A DNA stretch of 64,000 nucleotides from Leptolyngbya iicbica LK (GCF_004212215.1 NZ_QVFV01000002.1:1482039-1546038); one strand, 5' to 3'. Positions 34,848 through 44,388 are shown, numbered from the stretch's first letter. Notes: generated from the letters alone by a model not told the origin. A program made the numbers and translations.

Positions 34848-36293
34848 ATGGCCACAGTAGAAGACAGAAAAGAGCTCATCCAGGAGGTGTTAGAAGCCTA
34901 TCCTGCGAAAGCCAAGAAAATGCGGGCGAAGCACCTCGATGTCACCGAAGCCGAAGCCACTGACTGCGGTGTGAAGTCCAACAAAAAGTCCGTGCCTGGC
35001 GTGATGACCACCCGTGGCTGCTCCTATGCTGGGGCCAAAGGGGTGGTCTGGGGTCCGGTCAAGGACATGATTCACCTCAGCCACGGTCCTGTGGGTTGTG
35101 GCTACTATTCCTGGTCCGGACGTCGTAACTACTACGTCGGTACTACGGGCGTCGATAGCTTCGGCACCATGCAGTTCACCTCCGATTTCCAAGAGCGCGA
35201 CATCGTGTTTGGCGGTGACAAAAAGCTCGCCAAGATTATTGATGAACTGGGCGAACTGTTCCCCCTGAGCCAGGGCACCACGATTGAATCAGAATGTCCG
35301 GTGGGCCTGATTGGGGACGACATTGAAGCCGTTGCCCGCCAAAAAGCTAAGGAAACGGGCTTACCCGTCATCCCTGTACGTTGCGAAGGCTTCCGCGGCG
35401 TGTCGCAATCCCTCGGTCACCACATCGCGAATGACACGGTGCGGGACTGGGTATTGCCCAAAGCTGATGAGTACCGCAAACTGCCGGAAGGTTTCGAACC
35501 CGGTCCCTACGATGTCAACATCATCGGTGACTACAACATCGGTGGAGACGCCTGGCCTAGCCGTTTACTGCTCGAAGCGATCGGGCTACGAGTCATCTCC
35601 CAATTCTCCGGTGATGGCACCTTTAACGAAGTAGTCATGGCTCCCCTCGCCAAAGTCAACCTCATCCACTGCTATCGGTCGATGAACTACATCTGCCGCT
35701 TCATGGAAGAGAAGTACGGCATCGGTTGGCTAGAGTACAACTTCTTTGGCCCCACCCAAATCGCCAAGTCCCTCCGCAAGATTGCCGCCCAGTTTGACGA
35801 AACCATCCAGGCGAAAGCGGAAGAAGTGATCGCCAAGGGCCAGGCCCGCATGGATCAGATCGTCGCCAAGTACCGTCCGCGCCTCGAAGGCAAGCAAGTG
35901 ATGATGATGGTCGGCGGCCTGCGCCCCCGTCACGTGGTTCCCGCCTTCCACGATCTCGGCATGGAAGTCATCGCCACGGGCTATGAATTCGGCCATGGCG
36001 ACGACTACAAACGCACCACCGACTACGTCAAAGAAGGCACCCTGATCTACGACGACGTCAGCGGCTACGAGTTCGAAGAATTTGCCAAGCAACTCAAGCC
36101 CGACTTAATCGCCGCCGGCATCAAAGAGAAGTACGTCTTCCAGAAGATGGCCCTACCGTTCCGCCAGATGCACTCCTGGGATTACTCCGGTCCTTACCAC
36201 GGCTACGACGGCTTCGAAGTCTTCGCCCGTGACATGGATCTGGCGATTAACAATCCCACCTGGGGTCTGATCAACACGCCTTGGGAGGAGTAG
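34848..36293 (+). CDS. nifD: Nitrogenase molybdenum-iron protein alpha chain NifD
   Basis: 481 residues. P-cluster ligands Cys58 (TRGCSY), Cys84 (GPVGCGYY) and Cys150 (ESECPVGL) are in place. The FeMo-co ligands are the Cys in [13 protein letters not shown] and the His in [17 protein letters not shown]. No excision element interrupts the gene, unlike many heterocystous strains. It makes the catalytic tetramer with NifK. Confidence 0.98.
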   Translation: MATVEDRKELIQEVLEAYPAKAKKMRAKHLDVTEAEATDCGVKSNKKSVPGVMTTRGCSYAGAKGVVWGPVKDMIHLSHGPVGCGYYSWSGRRNYYVGTTGVDSFGTMQFTSDFQERDIVFGGDKKLAKIIDELGELFPLSQGTTIESECPVGLIGDDIEAVARQKAKETGLPVIPVRCEGFRGVSQSLGHHIANDTVRDWVLPKADEYRKLPEGFEPGPYDVNIIGDYNIGGDAWPSRLLLEAIGLRVISQFSGDGTFNEVVMAPLAKVNLIHCYRSMNYICRFMEEKYGIGWLEYNFFGPTQIAKSLRKIAAQFDETIQAKAEEVIAKGQARMDQIVAKYRPRLEGKQVMMMVGGLRPRHVVPAFHDLGMEVIATGYEFGHGDDYKRTTDYVKEGTLIYDDVSGYEFEEFAKQLKPDLIAAGIKEKYVFQKMALPFRQMHSWDYSGPYHGYDGFEVFARDMDLAINNPTWGLINTPWEE

Positions 36294-36460
36294 GGGAGTA
36301 GGGGAGTAGGGGAGTAGGGGAGTAGGTGAAGTGGGTGAAGTTTGCCCTATTGATTCACTCAGCTGACTCACCTACCTCATCCACCCACCCACCCACCTCA
36401 TCCACCTACCCACCGACCTCATCTACCCATCCACTCACCCACCCATCGACCTCTCATAGG
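36294..36460. repeat. Paired G-rich/C-rich arrays between nifD and nifK
   Basis: Left: four perfect 8-bp GAGTAGGG units, then 9-bp GTGGGTGAA-type units. A spacer (about 36340-36368), then C-rich CCACCCAC, CTCATCCACC and CTACCCATCC units. The G-rich half starts in the nifD stop region; the C-rich half ends just before the nifK ribosome binding site (AGGAG at about 36458). Confidence 0.9.
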
Positions 36461-36468
36461 AGAGCATC

Positions 36469-38040
36469 ATGACTGACAATCTTGACAACACCCAAACGCC
36501 GAATGTGCCTGCTGATCCGGGCAAGATTCAGGATCACTTTGAACTGTTCCACAACGATGAATATCAGGAACTCTTTGACTACAAGCGCCAGTTTGAAGGG
36601 GCGTATAGCAAAGAGAAAATCGAAGAAGTTGCTGAATGGACTAAGACCTGGGAATACCGGGAAAAGAACTTTGCCCGCGAAGCCCTCACCATCAACCCCG
36701 CTAAAGCTTGCCAACCCCTTGGGGCGTTATTTGTGGCCGCTGGGTTTGAAGACACCTTGCCCTACAGCCACGGTTCCCAGGGCTGCGTCGCCTACTTCCG
36801 CACCCACTTGACCCGTAACTACAAAGAGCCCTTCCAGGCAGTTTCCTCCTCGATGACTGAGGATGCAGCGGTCTTCGGCGGACTCAGCAACTTGAAGCAG
36901 GGCTTGGAAAACTCCTTCACCCTGTATAAGCCCAAGATGATCGCCCTCTGCACCACCTGTATGGCGGAAGTCATCGGGGATGACCTGGGTGCGTTCATCA
37001 CCACCTCAAAGCAAGAAGGCCATATTCCCGAAGACCTGCCTGTGCCCTATGCTCACACCCCGAGCTTCGTCGGCTCCCACATTACGGGCTACGACAACAT
37101 GCTGAAGGGCATCTTGACGACGCTCACCAAGGGCAAGAAAGCCGAGACCACCAACGGCAAGTTCAACTTTAACCTGGGCTTTGATCCGTACATCGGCAAC
37201 ACCCGTGAGCTGAAGCGCATTCTCGACCTGTTCGGCGTTGACTACACCATCCTGTCGGACAACTCCGATGCCTTTGATTCGCCAAACACAGGCGACTTCA
37301 AGATGTACAACGGCCTCACCAAGCTGGAAGACGCCGCTGACAGCATCAACGCCGAAGGCAGCTACTTCTTCCAGAAGTACACCACGCCCAAGTGCCAAGA
37401 GCTGACCGCGAAGGAATGGGGCCAGCAGACCTACACCTTCCGTCCGTTTGGCATTCGCGGCACCGATGAGTTCTTGATGAACCTGTCGGCAGTAACGGGT
37501 AAGCCCATTCCCAAGGAGTTGCAAGAGGAACGCGGTCGGGCCGTTGACGCCATGACCGACTCCCAAGCCTGGATTCACGGGAAAAAAGTCGCCCTTTACG
37601 GCGATCCGGATCATGTGATTACCGTGGTCAACTTCTTGCTGGAACTAGGTGCTGAACCGACCCACATCGTGGTGACGAACAGCAATGACAAGTTCGAAGC
37701 GGAACTGCGCGAAATCCTGACGGCGAGCCCCTACGGACAAGGCGCAACGGTCTGGGGCGGCAAGGATCTGTGGCATCTGCGATCGCTGATGTTCACCGAG
37801 CCCGTTGACCTGCTGATCGGCAACAGCTACGGCAAGTACCTGTGGCGCGACACTGGTACCCCGTTAGTGCGCATTGGCTACCCGATCTTCGATCGCCACC
37901 ACATGCACCGCTACGCCACCCTCGGCTACAACGGCGCGATCAACCAGCTCAACTGGATCGTCAACACCATCCTTGAGCAACTCGACCTCAACACCATCGT
38001 CCCGTCGAAGACCGACATCTCCTTCGACTTGATTCGGTAA
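36469..38040 (+). CDS. nifK: Nitrogenase molybdenum-iron protein beta chain NifK
   Basis: 523 residues. P-cluster cysteines in INPAKACQPLGA, HGSQGCVAYFRTHLTRN and CTTCMAEVIGDD. The Ser/Glu loop SSSMTEDAAVFGG is the usual beta-subunit signature. An N-terminal extension (about 35 residues) packs over NifD in known structures. Preceded by AGGAG with good spacing. Confidence 0.98.
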   Translation: MTDNLDNTQTPNVPADPGKIQDHFELFHNDEYQELFDYKRQFEGAYSKEKIEEVAEWTKTWEYREKNFAREALTINPAKACQPLGALFVAAGFEDTLPYSHGSQGCVAYFRTHLTRNYKEPFQAVSSSMTEDAAVFGGLSNLKQGLENSFTLYKPKMIALCTTCMAEVIGDDLGAFITTSKQEGHIPEDLPVPYAHTPSFVGSHITGYDNMLKGILTTLTKGKKAETTNGKFNFNLGFDPYIGNTRELKRILDLFGVDYTILSDNSDAFDSPNTGDFKMYNGLTKLEDAADSINAEGSYFFQKYTTPKCQELTAKEWGQQTYTFRPFGIRGTDEFLMNLSAVTGKPIPKELQEERGRAVDAMTDSQAWIHGKKVALYGDPDHVITVVNFLLELGAEPTHIVVTNSNDKFEAELREILTASPYGQGATVWGGKDLWHLRSLMFTEPVDLLIGNSYGKYLWRDTGTPLVRIGYPIFDRHHMHRYATLGYNGAINQLNWIVNTILEQLDLNTIVPSKTDISFDLIR

Positions 38041-38197
38041 GGAGTGATGGAGTGTGAGGGTATGAGGGTGTGAGGGTAGCTGGGTTCATCAGCCCTCACA
38101 CCCTGCCACCCAAGCCCTCCGGGCGGGCTTTGCCAACATACCCTCACACCCTGCCACCCAATCACCCTCACACCCAATCACCCTCACACCCTCACCC
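38041..38197. repeat. Paired 8-bp arrays between nifK and nifZ, with a nested palindrome
   Basis: Left arm GAGGGTAT, GAGGGTGT, GAGGGTAG. Right arm CCCTCACA, CCCTGCCA, CCCAATCA repeated up to the nifZ ATG. The right arm is split at 38112-38130 by AAGCCC-TCCGGGC-GGGCTT, a small hairpin that looks like a later insertion. Confidence 0.92.
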
Positions 38198-38476
38198 ATG
38201 AAACTCGGCGATCCCGAACTCCACCTTCCCCCCACCTACGACCTCGACCAAAAAGTGCGCGTCACCAAGGTCATCCGCAATGACGGCACCTACCCCGGCG
38301 AAGTCACCGGCAAACGCCTCGCCGAAAAAGGCGAAGAAGGCTACGTCATCGGCATCGGTACCTACCTGCAAACCGCATACATCTATTCCGTCCATTTCCT
38401 CGAAACCAACCGCATCGTCGGCTGCCTGGGCCTGGAATTAGAACCCGCCGAAGACCTGTCGAAGGCAAGGGAATAG
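38198..38476 (+). CDS. nifZ: NifZ family protein
   Basis: 92 residues. Matches the NifZ core: VRVTKVIRNDGTYPG, EEGYVIGIGTYLQTAYIYSVHFLETNRIVGC. NifZ acts with NifH in maturing the second P-cluster of the MoFe protein in Azotobacter. Its place right after nifK fits that. Start directly abuts the C-rich array with no clear Shine-Dalgarno sequence. Confidence 0.93.
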   Translation: MKLGDPELHLPPTYDLDQKVRVTKVIRNDGTYPGEVTGKRLAEKGEEGYVIGIGTYLQTAYIYSVHFLETNRIVGCLGLELEPAEDLSKARE

Positions 38477-38611
38477 GGTTCAAGGTCTAAGGTCTAAGGT
38501 CTAAGGTCTAAGGTTCAAGGTCCAAACCGCAAACCCTAAACCGTGAACCGTAAACCGTAAACCCTATTCCCAACCACCCATCCACCCATCCACCCTCCCA
38601 CCCTCCCCACC
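38477..38611. repeat. Paired 7-bp arrays (GGTCTAA / AAACCGT) between nifZ and nifEN
   Basis: Left: GGTTCAA, four perfect GGTCTAA, GGTTCAA. Right: AAACCGC, AAACCCT, AAACCGT, GAACCGT, AAACCGT, AAACCCT, then an 8-bp CCCATCCA-type run up to the next ATG. One of the clearest examples of the array type. Confidence 0.94.
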
Positions 38612-41599
38612 ATGACCTCCACCAAGCCCAAAATCAGCGAACTCCTGACCCAGCCGGGTTGTGAGCATAACCATGAGAAGAATGGGAAAGGTCACAACAA
38701 GGCGTGTAAGCAACAGGCGAAACCCGGTGCCGCTCAGGGCGGCTGTGCCTTTGACGGCGCGAGCATTACCCTCGTCCCTATCACCGACGCGGCGCACCTC
38801 GTTCATGGCCCGATCGCATGTGCGGGCAACTCTTGGGGCGGACGGGGCAGCCTCTCCTCTGGCCCCCTGCTCTACAAGATGGGCTTCACCACCGACCTGA
38901 GCGAAAACGACATCATCTTTGGCGGTGAAAAGAAGCTCTACAAAGCCATTCAGGATGTCAAAGAGCGCTACAGCCCAGCGGCGGTGTTTGTGTACTCTAC
39001 CTGCGTGACGGCGCTGATTGGGGATGACCTGGACGCGGTGTGCAAGGCCGCGGCGGACAAATTCGGACTCCCGGTAATACCCGTTCACGCTCCCGGCTTT
39101 ACGGGCAGCAAGAACCTGGGCAATCGCCTTGCCGGAGAAGCGCTGCTGGCCAGCGTCATCGGCACGGCGGAACCGACATACACCACCCCCTACGACATCA
39201 ACCTGATTGGCGAATACAACATTGCGGGAGAACTGTGGGGCGTGCTGCCGCTGTTCGATAAGCTCGGCATCCGCGTCCTCGCCAAGATTACGGGGGACGC
39301 CCGCTACGAAGAAGTGGCCTACGCCCACCGCGCCAAGCTCAATATCGTGATTTGCTCCAAAGCGCTGATCAACCTGGCGACCAAGATGGAAGACCGCTAC
39401 GGCATTCCCTACATCGAGGAGTCTTTCTACGGGGTGGAGGACATGAACCGCTGTCTGCGGAACATCGCCTACCAGCTTGGCGATATGAACTTGCAGGCGC
39501 GAGTGGAAGCGCTGATCGCTCAGGAAACGGCGCAGTTGGATGAGCAATTGGCACCGTATCGAGAACGGCTGCAAGGCAAGCGGGTCGTCATCTCCACCGG
39601 GGGAGTCAAGAGCTGGTCGATCATCTCGGCGGCTCAGGATTTGGGCATCAAGGTTGTCGCCACCAGCACCAAAAAGAGTACGGAGGCCGACAAAGCCCGC
39701 ATCAATGCCCTGCTCGGCAAAGACGGCATGACCATCGAAAAAGGCGGTGCCCAGGAACTGTTGAGCATCATCAGCAAGACAAAAGCGGATTTGCTCATCG
39801 CCGGAGGCCGCAACCAGTTCACCGCGCTGAAAGCCCGCATTCCCTTCCTGCATGTGAACCAGGAGCGCCACAACCCCTATTCGGGCTACGGCGGTCTGGT
39901 GGAGATGGCGAAGGAGCTGGACGAGACGATTTACAGTCCGGTGTGGCAGGAAGTGCGCCGCCCCGCCCCCTGGGATGTGGAAGCGGCCAAGCGCAGCCAG
40001 GACGCCTGGTGGATTCCCAATCGGTTGGAGACGCTACAGCAACAGCCGACCCCCAACCCCGACGACACCGTGACCAAAGTCATTGCCCGTCGCAAAGCCG
40101 TGGCGGTGAATCCCCTCAAGCAAAGCCAGCCGCTGGGGGCCGCGATCGCCTTCCTCGGTATCCAGGGCGCAATTCCCTTGTTCCACGGCTCTCAGGGCTG
40201 CACCGCCTTTGCTAAAGTGCTGCTAGTCGGCCATTTTCAGGAAGCGATTCCCCTGGCGACGACGGCGATGGGTGAGGTCAGCACCGTGCTCGGCGGCGAC
40301 GAGAACGTGGACACGGGCCTCTTGACCGTCATCGAAAAGACCCAGCCAGAACTGGTCGGCCTCTTCACCACGGGCCTGACGGAGGTGCGGGGCGACGACA
40401 TGAACGGCATTCTGAAGCAGTTCCACAACGACCATCCGGAATTGCAGGTGCCTATCGTCTTCGCCTCGACGCCGGACTACAAGGGCAGCCTGGAAGATGG
40501 CTTTGCGGCGGCGGTCGAAAGCCTGATGCGCGACCTGCCGGAAGCGGGCGAGGTGAACCTGCGGCAGGTGACGCTGCTCATGAGTTCCGCCTATGGTCCC
40601 GGCGATGTGGAAGAACTGCGGGAAATCGTGGAGTCCTTTGGCCTGCGTCCGATTGTGGTGCCGGATCTGTCCACCTCGCTGGATGGCCACTTAGAAGACC
40701 TGAACTACGCCACCACGACCACAGGCGGCACCCCCATCGCGGATTTGAAAGCGATCGGTCAGTCTGCCGTCACCTTCGTCATCGGGCGCAGTCTGACGGG
40801 CGCAGCGGCAATCTTATCGGAACGCTTTGGCACTCCCGCCATCCCCTTTGACCAGCTCACCGGACTGGAAGGGGTCGATCGCTTCCTCGATGTGCTCTCG
40901 AAACTGAGCGGCTATCAAGTGCCCCAAAAGTACCAGCGACAGCGGCGACGGGTGCAAGACGCCATGCTCGACACCCACTTCTACTTTGGCCGCAAAAAAG
41001 TGGCGATCGCCGCCGAACCCGACCTGCTCTACAACACCGCCTGGTGGCTGCAATCCACGGGGGTCGAAATTCAGGCTGCCGTCACCGCGACCAAGTCGCC
41101 CCTGCTCAAGCACCTGCCTACCGACAAGGTCTACATCGGCGACTTCGAGGACTTCGAGGAACTCGCCGCCGGAGCTGACCTGTGGATCGCCAACTCCAAA
41201 GTGCGCCCCGTCGCCCGTCGCCACGGCATCCCCCTCTACCTGCACGGCTTCCCCATGCTGGATCAGTTGGGCAACGGCCAGCGCTGCACCGTCGGCTATC
41301 GCGGCACCCTGGACATGCTGTTCGCGATCGGCAACATCTTCCTCAAAGCCGACGAAGAACGGGTCCACGCGCTGGTGCATGAGTGGCGCGACGGCTGCTT
41401 CGATCGCACTACCCCGGTTGACGTCCATCTCCCCGTCGCGATCGAGGCAGCCCTGAACGCCCTCCAGCGCAATGGTGAAAAATTTGCCGACCCGTTCATG
41501 ACCTGTGCCGGAGAGGCGATCGCCAATCCAGCAATATTTCCCCAGGGCGAGGTGTCTACCGATCCGACCACGTTCCGGCGAGGGGGCACCGTTCCGTAA
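38612..41599 (+). CDS. nifEN: Fused NifE-NifN, FeMo-cofactor assembly scaffold
   Basis: 995 residues, about the sum of NifE and NifN. Residues 1 to about 480 are NifE: CAFDGASITLVPITDAAHLVHGPIACAGNSWGGRG, VYSTCVTALIGDDLDAV, GGVKSWSII and HVNQERHNPYSGYGG. From about 487 it is NifN: VNPLKQSQPLGAAIAFLGIQGAIPLFHGSQGCTAFAKV, TTGLTEVRGDDM and the rest. The join is a Pro-rich linker (PTPNPDD) with no stop or frameshift. An in-frame GTG at 40070 could allow separate NifN translation. NifEN fusions occur in some other cyanobacterial nif clusters. It matures NifB-co before transfer to NifDK. Confidence 0.96.
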   Translation: MTSTKPKISELLTQPGCEHNHEKNGKGHNKACKQQAKPGAAQGGCAFDGASITLVPITDAAHLVHGPIACAGNSWGGRGSLSSGPLLYKMGFTTDLSENDIIFGGEKKLYKAIQDVKERYSPAAVFVYSTCVTALIGDDLDAVCKAAADKFGLPVIPVHAPGFTGSKNLGNRLAGEALLASVIGTAEPTYTTPYDINLIGEYNIAGELWGVLPLFDKLGIRVLAKITGDARYEEVAYAHRAKLNIVICSKALINLATKMEDRYGIPYIEESFYGVEDMNRCLRNIAYQLGDMNLQARVEALIAQETAQLDEQLAPYRERLQGKRVVISTGGVKSWSIISAAQDLGIKVVATSTKKSTEADKARINALLGKDGMTIEKGGAQELLSIISKTKADLLIAGGRNQFTALKARIPFLHVNQERHNPYSGYGGLVEMAKELDETIYSPVWQEVRRPAPWDVEAAKRSQDAWWIPNRLETLQQQPTPNPDDTVTKVIARRKAVAVNPLKQSQPLGAAIAFLGIQGAIPLFHGSQGCTAFAKVLLVGHFQEAIPLATTAMGEVSTVLGGDENVDTGLLTVIEKTQPELVGLFTTGLTEVRGDDMNGILKQFHNDHPELQVPIVFASTPDYKGSLEDGFAAAVESLMRDLPEAGEVNLRQVTLLMSSAYGPGDVEELREIVESFGLRPIVVPDLSTSLDGHLEDLNYATTTTGGTPIADLKAIGQSAVTFVIGRSLTGAAAILSERFGTPAIPFDQLTGLEGVDRFLDVLSKLSGYQVPQKYQRQRRRVQDAMLDTHFYFGRKKVAIAAEPDLLYNTAWWLQSTGVEIQAAVTATKSPLLKHLPTDKVYIGDFEDFEELAAGADLWIANSKVRPVARRHGIPLYLHGFPMLDQLGNGQRCTVGYRGTLDMLFAIGNIFLKADEERVHALVHEWRDGCFDRTTPVDVHLPVAIEAALNALQRNGEKFADPFMTCAGEAIANPAIFPQGEVSTDPTTFRRGGTVP

Positions 41600-41614
41600 A
41601 TCCATCAACATCCC

Positions 41615-41688
41615 GTAGGGGCGAGGCATTCTCGCCAGAACATTTTGGTCAAGAACGACATGTAATTTCGAGAATGCCTCGCCCCTAC
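41615..41688. repeat. Palindromic intergenic element, copy 6
   Basis: Arms GTAGGGGCGAGGCATTCTCG and CGAGAATGCCTCGCCCCTAC, with a 34-bp centre including ACATTTTGGTC. It fills the nifEN-nifX gap. Confidence 0.93.
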
Positions 41689-41754
41689 AACCCCGACCAA
41701 CATTTGGACGAAAACGCACCATCCATCCCAACGCAAATTCAAAAGGAGACCCCG

Positions 41755-42180
41755 ATGAAAATTGCATTCACAACCAAAGATTCGATTTACATCAACGCCC
41801 ATTTCGGCTCCGCCAAACAGATTGACATCTACGACATCAGCACCGAAGGCTACACCCTGGCCGAAACCGTGACCTTTGGCGGCAACCTCAAGCAAGACGG
41901 CAACGAAGACAAACTCGTGCCCAAAATGAACGCCCTCAAAGACTGCACCATCGTCTACCTGGCCGACATTGGCCCCAGTGCCGCCGCCCGCCTGATCAAC
42001 AAAAACATCACCCCGATCAAGCCCACCGATCCCGACATCCCCATCGCCGAAGTGCTCGATCGCCTCGTGATCACCCTCAAAGGCAGCCCCCCGCCCTGGC
42101 TCCGCAAAGCCCTGCGTCAGGACGCCGCCCCCAACTTTGACGAAGACTACATCGAAACCGAAGAGGAAGTGACCGTATGA
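41755..42180 (+). CDS. nifX: Nitrogenase cofactor carrier NifX
   Basis: 141 residues. NifX/NafY fold: MKIAFTTKDSIYINAHFGSAKQIDIYDIS, a Cys in LKDCTIVYLADIGPSAAARLINKNI, and the acidic tail. Start at 41755 is set by AAAAGGAG and the conserved MKIAF; the longer frame begins in the palindromic repeat. It carries NifB-co or the VK-cluster between NifB and NifEN. Overlaps the next gene by 4 nt (ATGA). Confidence 0.95.
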   Translation: MKIAFTTKDSIYINAHFGSAKQIDIYDISTEGYTLAETVTFGGNLKQDGNEDKLVPKMNALKDCTIVYLADIGPSAAARLINKNITPIKPTDPDIPIAEVLDRLVITLKGSPPPWLRKALRQDAAPNFDEDYIETEEEVTV

Positions 42181-42656
42181 GCCCCACCCCCACCGCCACC
42201 GAACTCGCCCCAGCGCTATTGGTCGATAGCTCGCCCTTTTTGAAAGCGATCGTCCAGCAAATCCGCGCCAACGACGCCTACGGCACCTACCGCAACTGGG
42301 CCGACGAGCTGCTGCTCAAGCCCTACATCGTCAGCAAAGCCGACAAAAAAGACATTCCCCTCGAAGACGAAATCGATCCCCTAACCAAGAGCCGGATATT
42401 GGCTTTTTACAGAGCGATCGCCTACTGCATCGAACAAGAAACCGGCTCCCTCGCCCAAGTCGTCATCGACCTCAACCACGAAGGCTTCGGCTGGGCCCTC
42501 GTCTTCGCCGGACGCCTCCTCCTCGTCAGCAAAACCCTCCGCGACGCCCAACGCTTCGGTTTCCCATCCTTGGAGAAGATGAGCGCCGAAGGCGAAAAAC
42601 TCGTCCAGAAAGGGATTGAGTTGGCGAAGAAGTACCCGGAGGTGGGGGAGTTGTAG
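42177..42656 (+). CDS. NifX-associated protein, DUF269
   Basis: 159 residues, mostly helical. Family hallmarks: PFLKAIVQQIRANDAYGTYRNWADELLLKPYIV, LAFYRAIAYCIEQETG and VIDLNHEGFGWALVFAGRLLLVSKTLRDAQRFGF. DUF269 genes nearly always follow nifX; no biochemical role is settled. Start overlaps nifX, so translation is probably coupled. Confidence 0.94.
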   Translation: MSPTPTATELAPALLVDSSPFLKAIVQQIRANDAYGTYRNWADELLLKPYIVSKADKKDIPLEDEIDPLTKSRILAFYRAIAYCIEQETGSLAQVVIDLNHEGFGWALVFAGRLLLVSKTLRDAQRFGFPSLEKMSAEGEKLVQKGIELAKKYPEVGEL

Positions 42657-42910
42657 AAGAGTGTGAGGGTAGGAGGGTGGCAGGGTAGGAGGGTAGCAGG
42701 GTGTGGACAATCTTCGAACCCGCTCAAACTGATCCAACCACCCAGCTACCCAGTCACCCAACCACCCAGCCACCCAGCCACCCAGCCACCCAACCACCCA
42801 ACCACCCAGTCACCCAACCACCCAGTCACCCAGCCACCCAACCACCCAGTCACCCAGTCACCCAGCCACCCAACCACCCAACCACCCAGCCACCCTCACA
42901 CTCCCCAGCC
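42657..42910. repeat. Paired 8-bp arrays after DUF269
   Basis: Left: GGGTAGGA, GGGTGGCA, GGGTAGGA, GGGTAGCA. A 30-bp spacer. Right: about twenty C-rich 8-bp units (CCCAGTCA, CCCAACCA, CCCAGCCA), the longest array in the window. The right arm is much longer than the left, so most of it has no partner. Confidence 0.94.
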
Positions 42911-43129
42911 ATGCCCACCTCCACCCCCACCGACCTCGACGCCCTGAAAAAACAAATCAAGCGGCTCAACAGCAAGGCCGGCCAGATGAAGATGGACCTT
43001 CACGACATTGCTGAAGGTCTCCCCGCCGATCTCGAAAAGCTGCCCGATGCTGCCGCTGCCACCTTCGACATCTTCTGCCAACTACGCGACCTCAAGCAAC
43101 AACTCAAAACCCTGGAGCAAGACCAATGA
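42911..43129 (+). CDS. Small nif-cluster protein, CCE_0567/DUF683 type
   Basis: 72 residues forming a helical hairpin: LDALKKQIKRLNSKAGQMKMDLHDIAEGLP, then LDKLP-like LEKLPDAAAATFDIFCQLRDLKQQLKTL. This small helical protein lies between DUF269 and nifW in many cyanobacteria; a structure of the Cyanothece homologue has been described, role unclear. Overlaps nifW by 4 nt. Confidence 0.9.
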   Translation: MPTSTPTDLDALKKQIKRLNSKAGQMKMDLHDIAEGLPADLEKLPDAAAATFDIFCQLRDLKQQLKTLEQDQ

Positions 43130-43443
43130 ACCCCACCCTCGTCAACTTCAACACCCTCAGCCAAGCCGAAGAGTACCTGGAGTTCTTCGGCATCCCCTTC
43201 GATCCCCAAGTCGTCAACGTCAACCGCCTGCACATCCTCAAGAAATTCTCCCAATTCATCCGCGAAAACAACATCGACGCCGCCAGCCTCACCGACGCAA
43301 CCACCTTCACCCAAACCTGCGACGCCCTCGCCAGCGCCTACAACCTGTTCACCACCTCCACCTCCGTCGAACAAAAACTGTTCAAAGTCTTCCAAGATCA
43401 CCCCAGCAACGTCGTCATGGTTTCCGAAATCGAGATTGAATAG
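43126..43443 (+). CDS. nifW: Nitrogenase-stabilising protein NifW
   Basis: 105 residues. NifW family pattern: FNTLSQAEEYLEFFGIPFDPQVVNVNRLHILKKFSQFI. It helps MoFe-protein stability or maturation. Overlaps the preceding small gene by 4 nt (ATGA), suggesting coupled translation. The palindromic element copy 7 starts 13 bp after its stop. Confidence 0.95.
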   Translation: MNPTLVNFNTLSQAEEYLEFFGIPFDPQVVNVNRLHILKKFSQFIRENNIDAASLTDATTFTQTCDALASAYNLFTTSTSVEQKLFKVFQDHPSNVVMVSEIEIE

Positions 43444-43456
43444 GCCCAACATCCCG

Positions 43457-43530
43457 GTAGGGGCGAGGCATTTTCGATGAAACATTTGGAATTTGAACGA
43501 AACGTGATTTCGAAAATGCCTCGCCCCTAC
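43457..43530. repeat. Palindromic intergenic element, copy 7
   Basis: Arms GTAGGGGCGAGGCATTTTCGA and a near-complement (TTTCGAAAATGCCTCGCCCC region) ending at 43530. Centre contains ACATTTGGAATTTGAACGAAACG, close to the centre of copy 5. Confidence 0.92.
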
Positions 43531-43539
43531 AGACCCCAT

Positions 43540-43586
43540 TGAACATCCACCCTGCCACCCTCACACCCTCACACCCTCACACCCCC
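43540..43586. repeat. C-rich 8-bp array before hesA
   Basis: CCCTGCCA followed by three CCCTCACA units and CCCCC, ending at the hesA ATG. No Shine-Dalgarno sequence is visible, as for nifZ. Confidence 0.85.
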
Positions 43587-44378
43587 ATGCCCCTTTCCCC
43601 CACCGAACTCGATCGCTACCGTCGCCAAATGCAGCTTCCCGGCTTTGGCGAGGCGGCTCAGCTCCAGCTCAAAAACACGACCGCGCTGGTCACGGGCGTG
43701 GGCGGACTCGGCGGGACGGCGGCGCTGTACCTGGCGGTGGCGGGCGTTGGCAAGCTGATCCTGGTGCGGGGCGGCGATCTGATTCGGGACGACCTCAATC
43801 GGCAGGTGCTCATGACCGATGACTGGGTCGGCAAACCCCGCGTCTACAAAGCCCAGCAAACCCTGGCAGCGCTGAATCCCGACATCGAAATTGAAGCGGT
43901 CTGCGAATACGTCTCCGCCGATAACATCGACGAGCTGGTGCAAGCCGCCGACATCGCCCTGGACTGCGCCTTCGACTTTAAAGAACGGGACTTGCTGAAT
44001 GGGGCCTGCGTGCGCCACGGCAAACCCATGGTCGAAGCGGCCATGAACTCGATGGAAGCCTACCTGACCACCATCATCCCCGGTCAGACCCCCTGCCTGA
44101 CCTGCCTTTACCCCGAAAAGCCGAACTGGGATCGCTGGGGTTTCGGCGTCCTGGGAGCCGTATCGGGCACCCTCGCCTGCCTCGCCGCCCTCGAAGCCAT
44201 CAAGCTCATCACTGGACTCGGTGACCCGCTGCTGGGCCAACTGCTGACGATGGACCTCGCCCGCGCTGAGTTCACCAAACTGCGCACCTTCCACGATCAC
44301 GACTGCCCCGTTTGCGGAGGCATTTCCCACCACCCAAAAAAGACCGCTAACCGTCAGCTTGCCACTGCCGCACCCTGA
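43587..44378 (+). CDS. hesA: HesA, ThiF/MoeB-like E1 protein of the nif cluster
   Basis: 263 residues. ATP motif VTGVGGLGGTAALYLAVAGVGK, adenylation segment DDLNRQVLM, and a zinc-binding CxxC...CxxC set (CLTCLY and CPVCGG). Unlike the MoeB at 9669 it has no rhodanese domain. hesA is conserved in cyanobacterial nif clusters, probably for sulfur or metal handling. The start is after the C-rich array. Confidence 0.94.
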   Translation: MPLSPTELDRYRRQMQLPGFGEAAQLQLKNTTALVTGVGGLGGTAALYLAVAGVGKLILVRGGDLIRDDLNRQVLMTDDWVGKPRVYKAQQTLAALNPDIEIEAVCEYVSADNIDELVQAADIALDCAFDFKERDLLNGACVRHGKPMVEAAMNSMEAYLTTIIPGQTPCLTCLYPEKPNWDRWGFGVLGAVSGTLACLAALEAIKLITGLGDPLLGQLLTMDLARAEFTKLRTFHDHDCPVCGGISHHPKKTANRQLATAAP

Positions 44379-44388
44379 GGAAACGCCG

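Noticed and set aside
34848-36293. nifD excision element
   Set aside because: The nifD frame is continuous with all ligands and there is no recombinase gene.
38564-39871. 435-codon minus-strand frame opposite nifE
   Set aside because: Shadow of the GC-rich third codon positions of nifEN; starts and ends inside repeats and lacks any family pattern.
42723-42910. CRISPR array
   Set aside because: The units are 8 bp with no spacers, and no cas genes are present.
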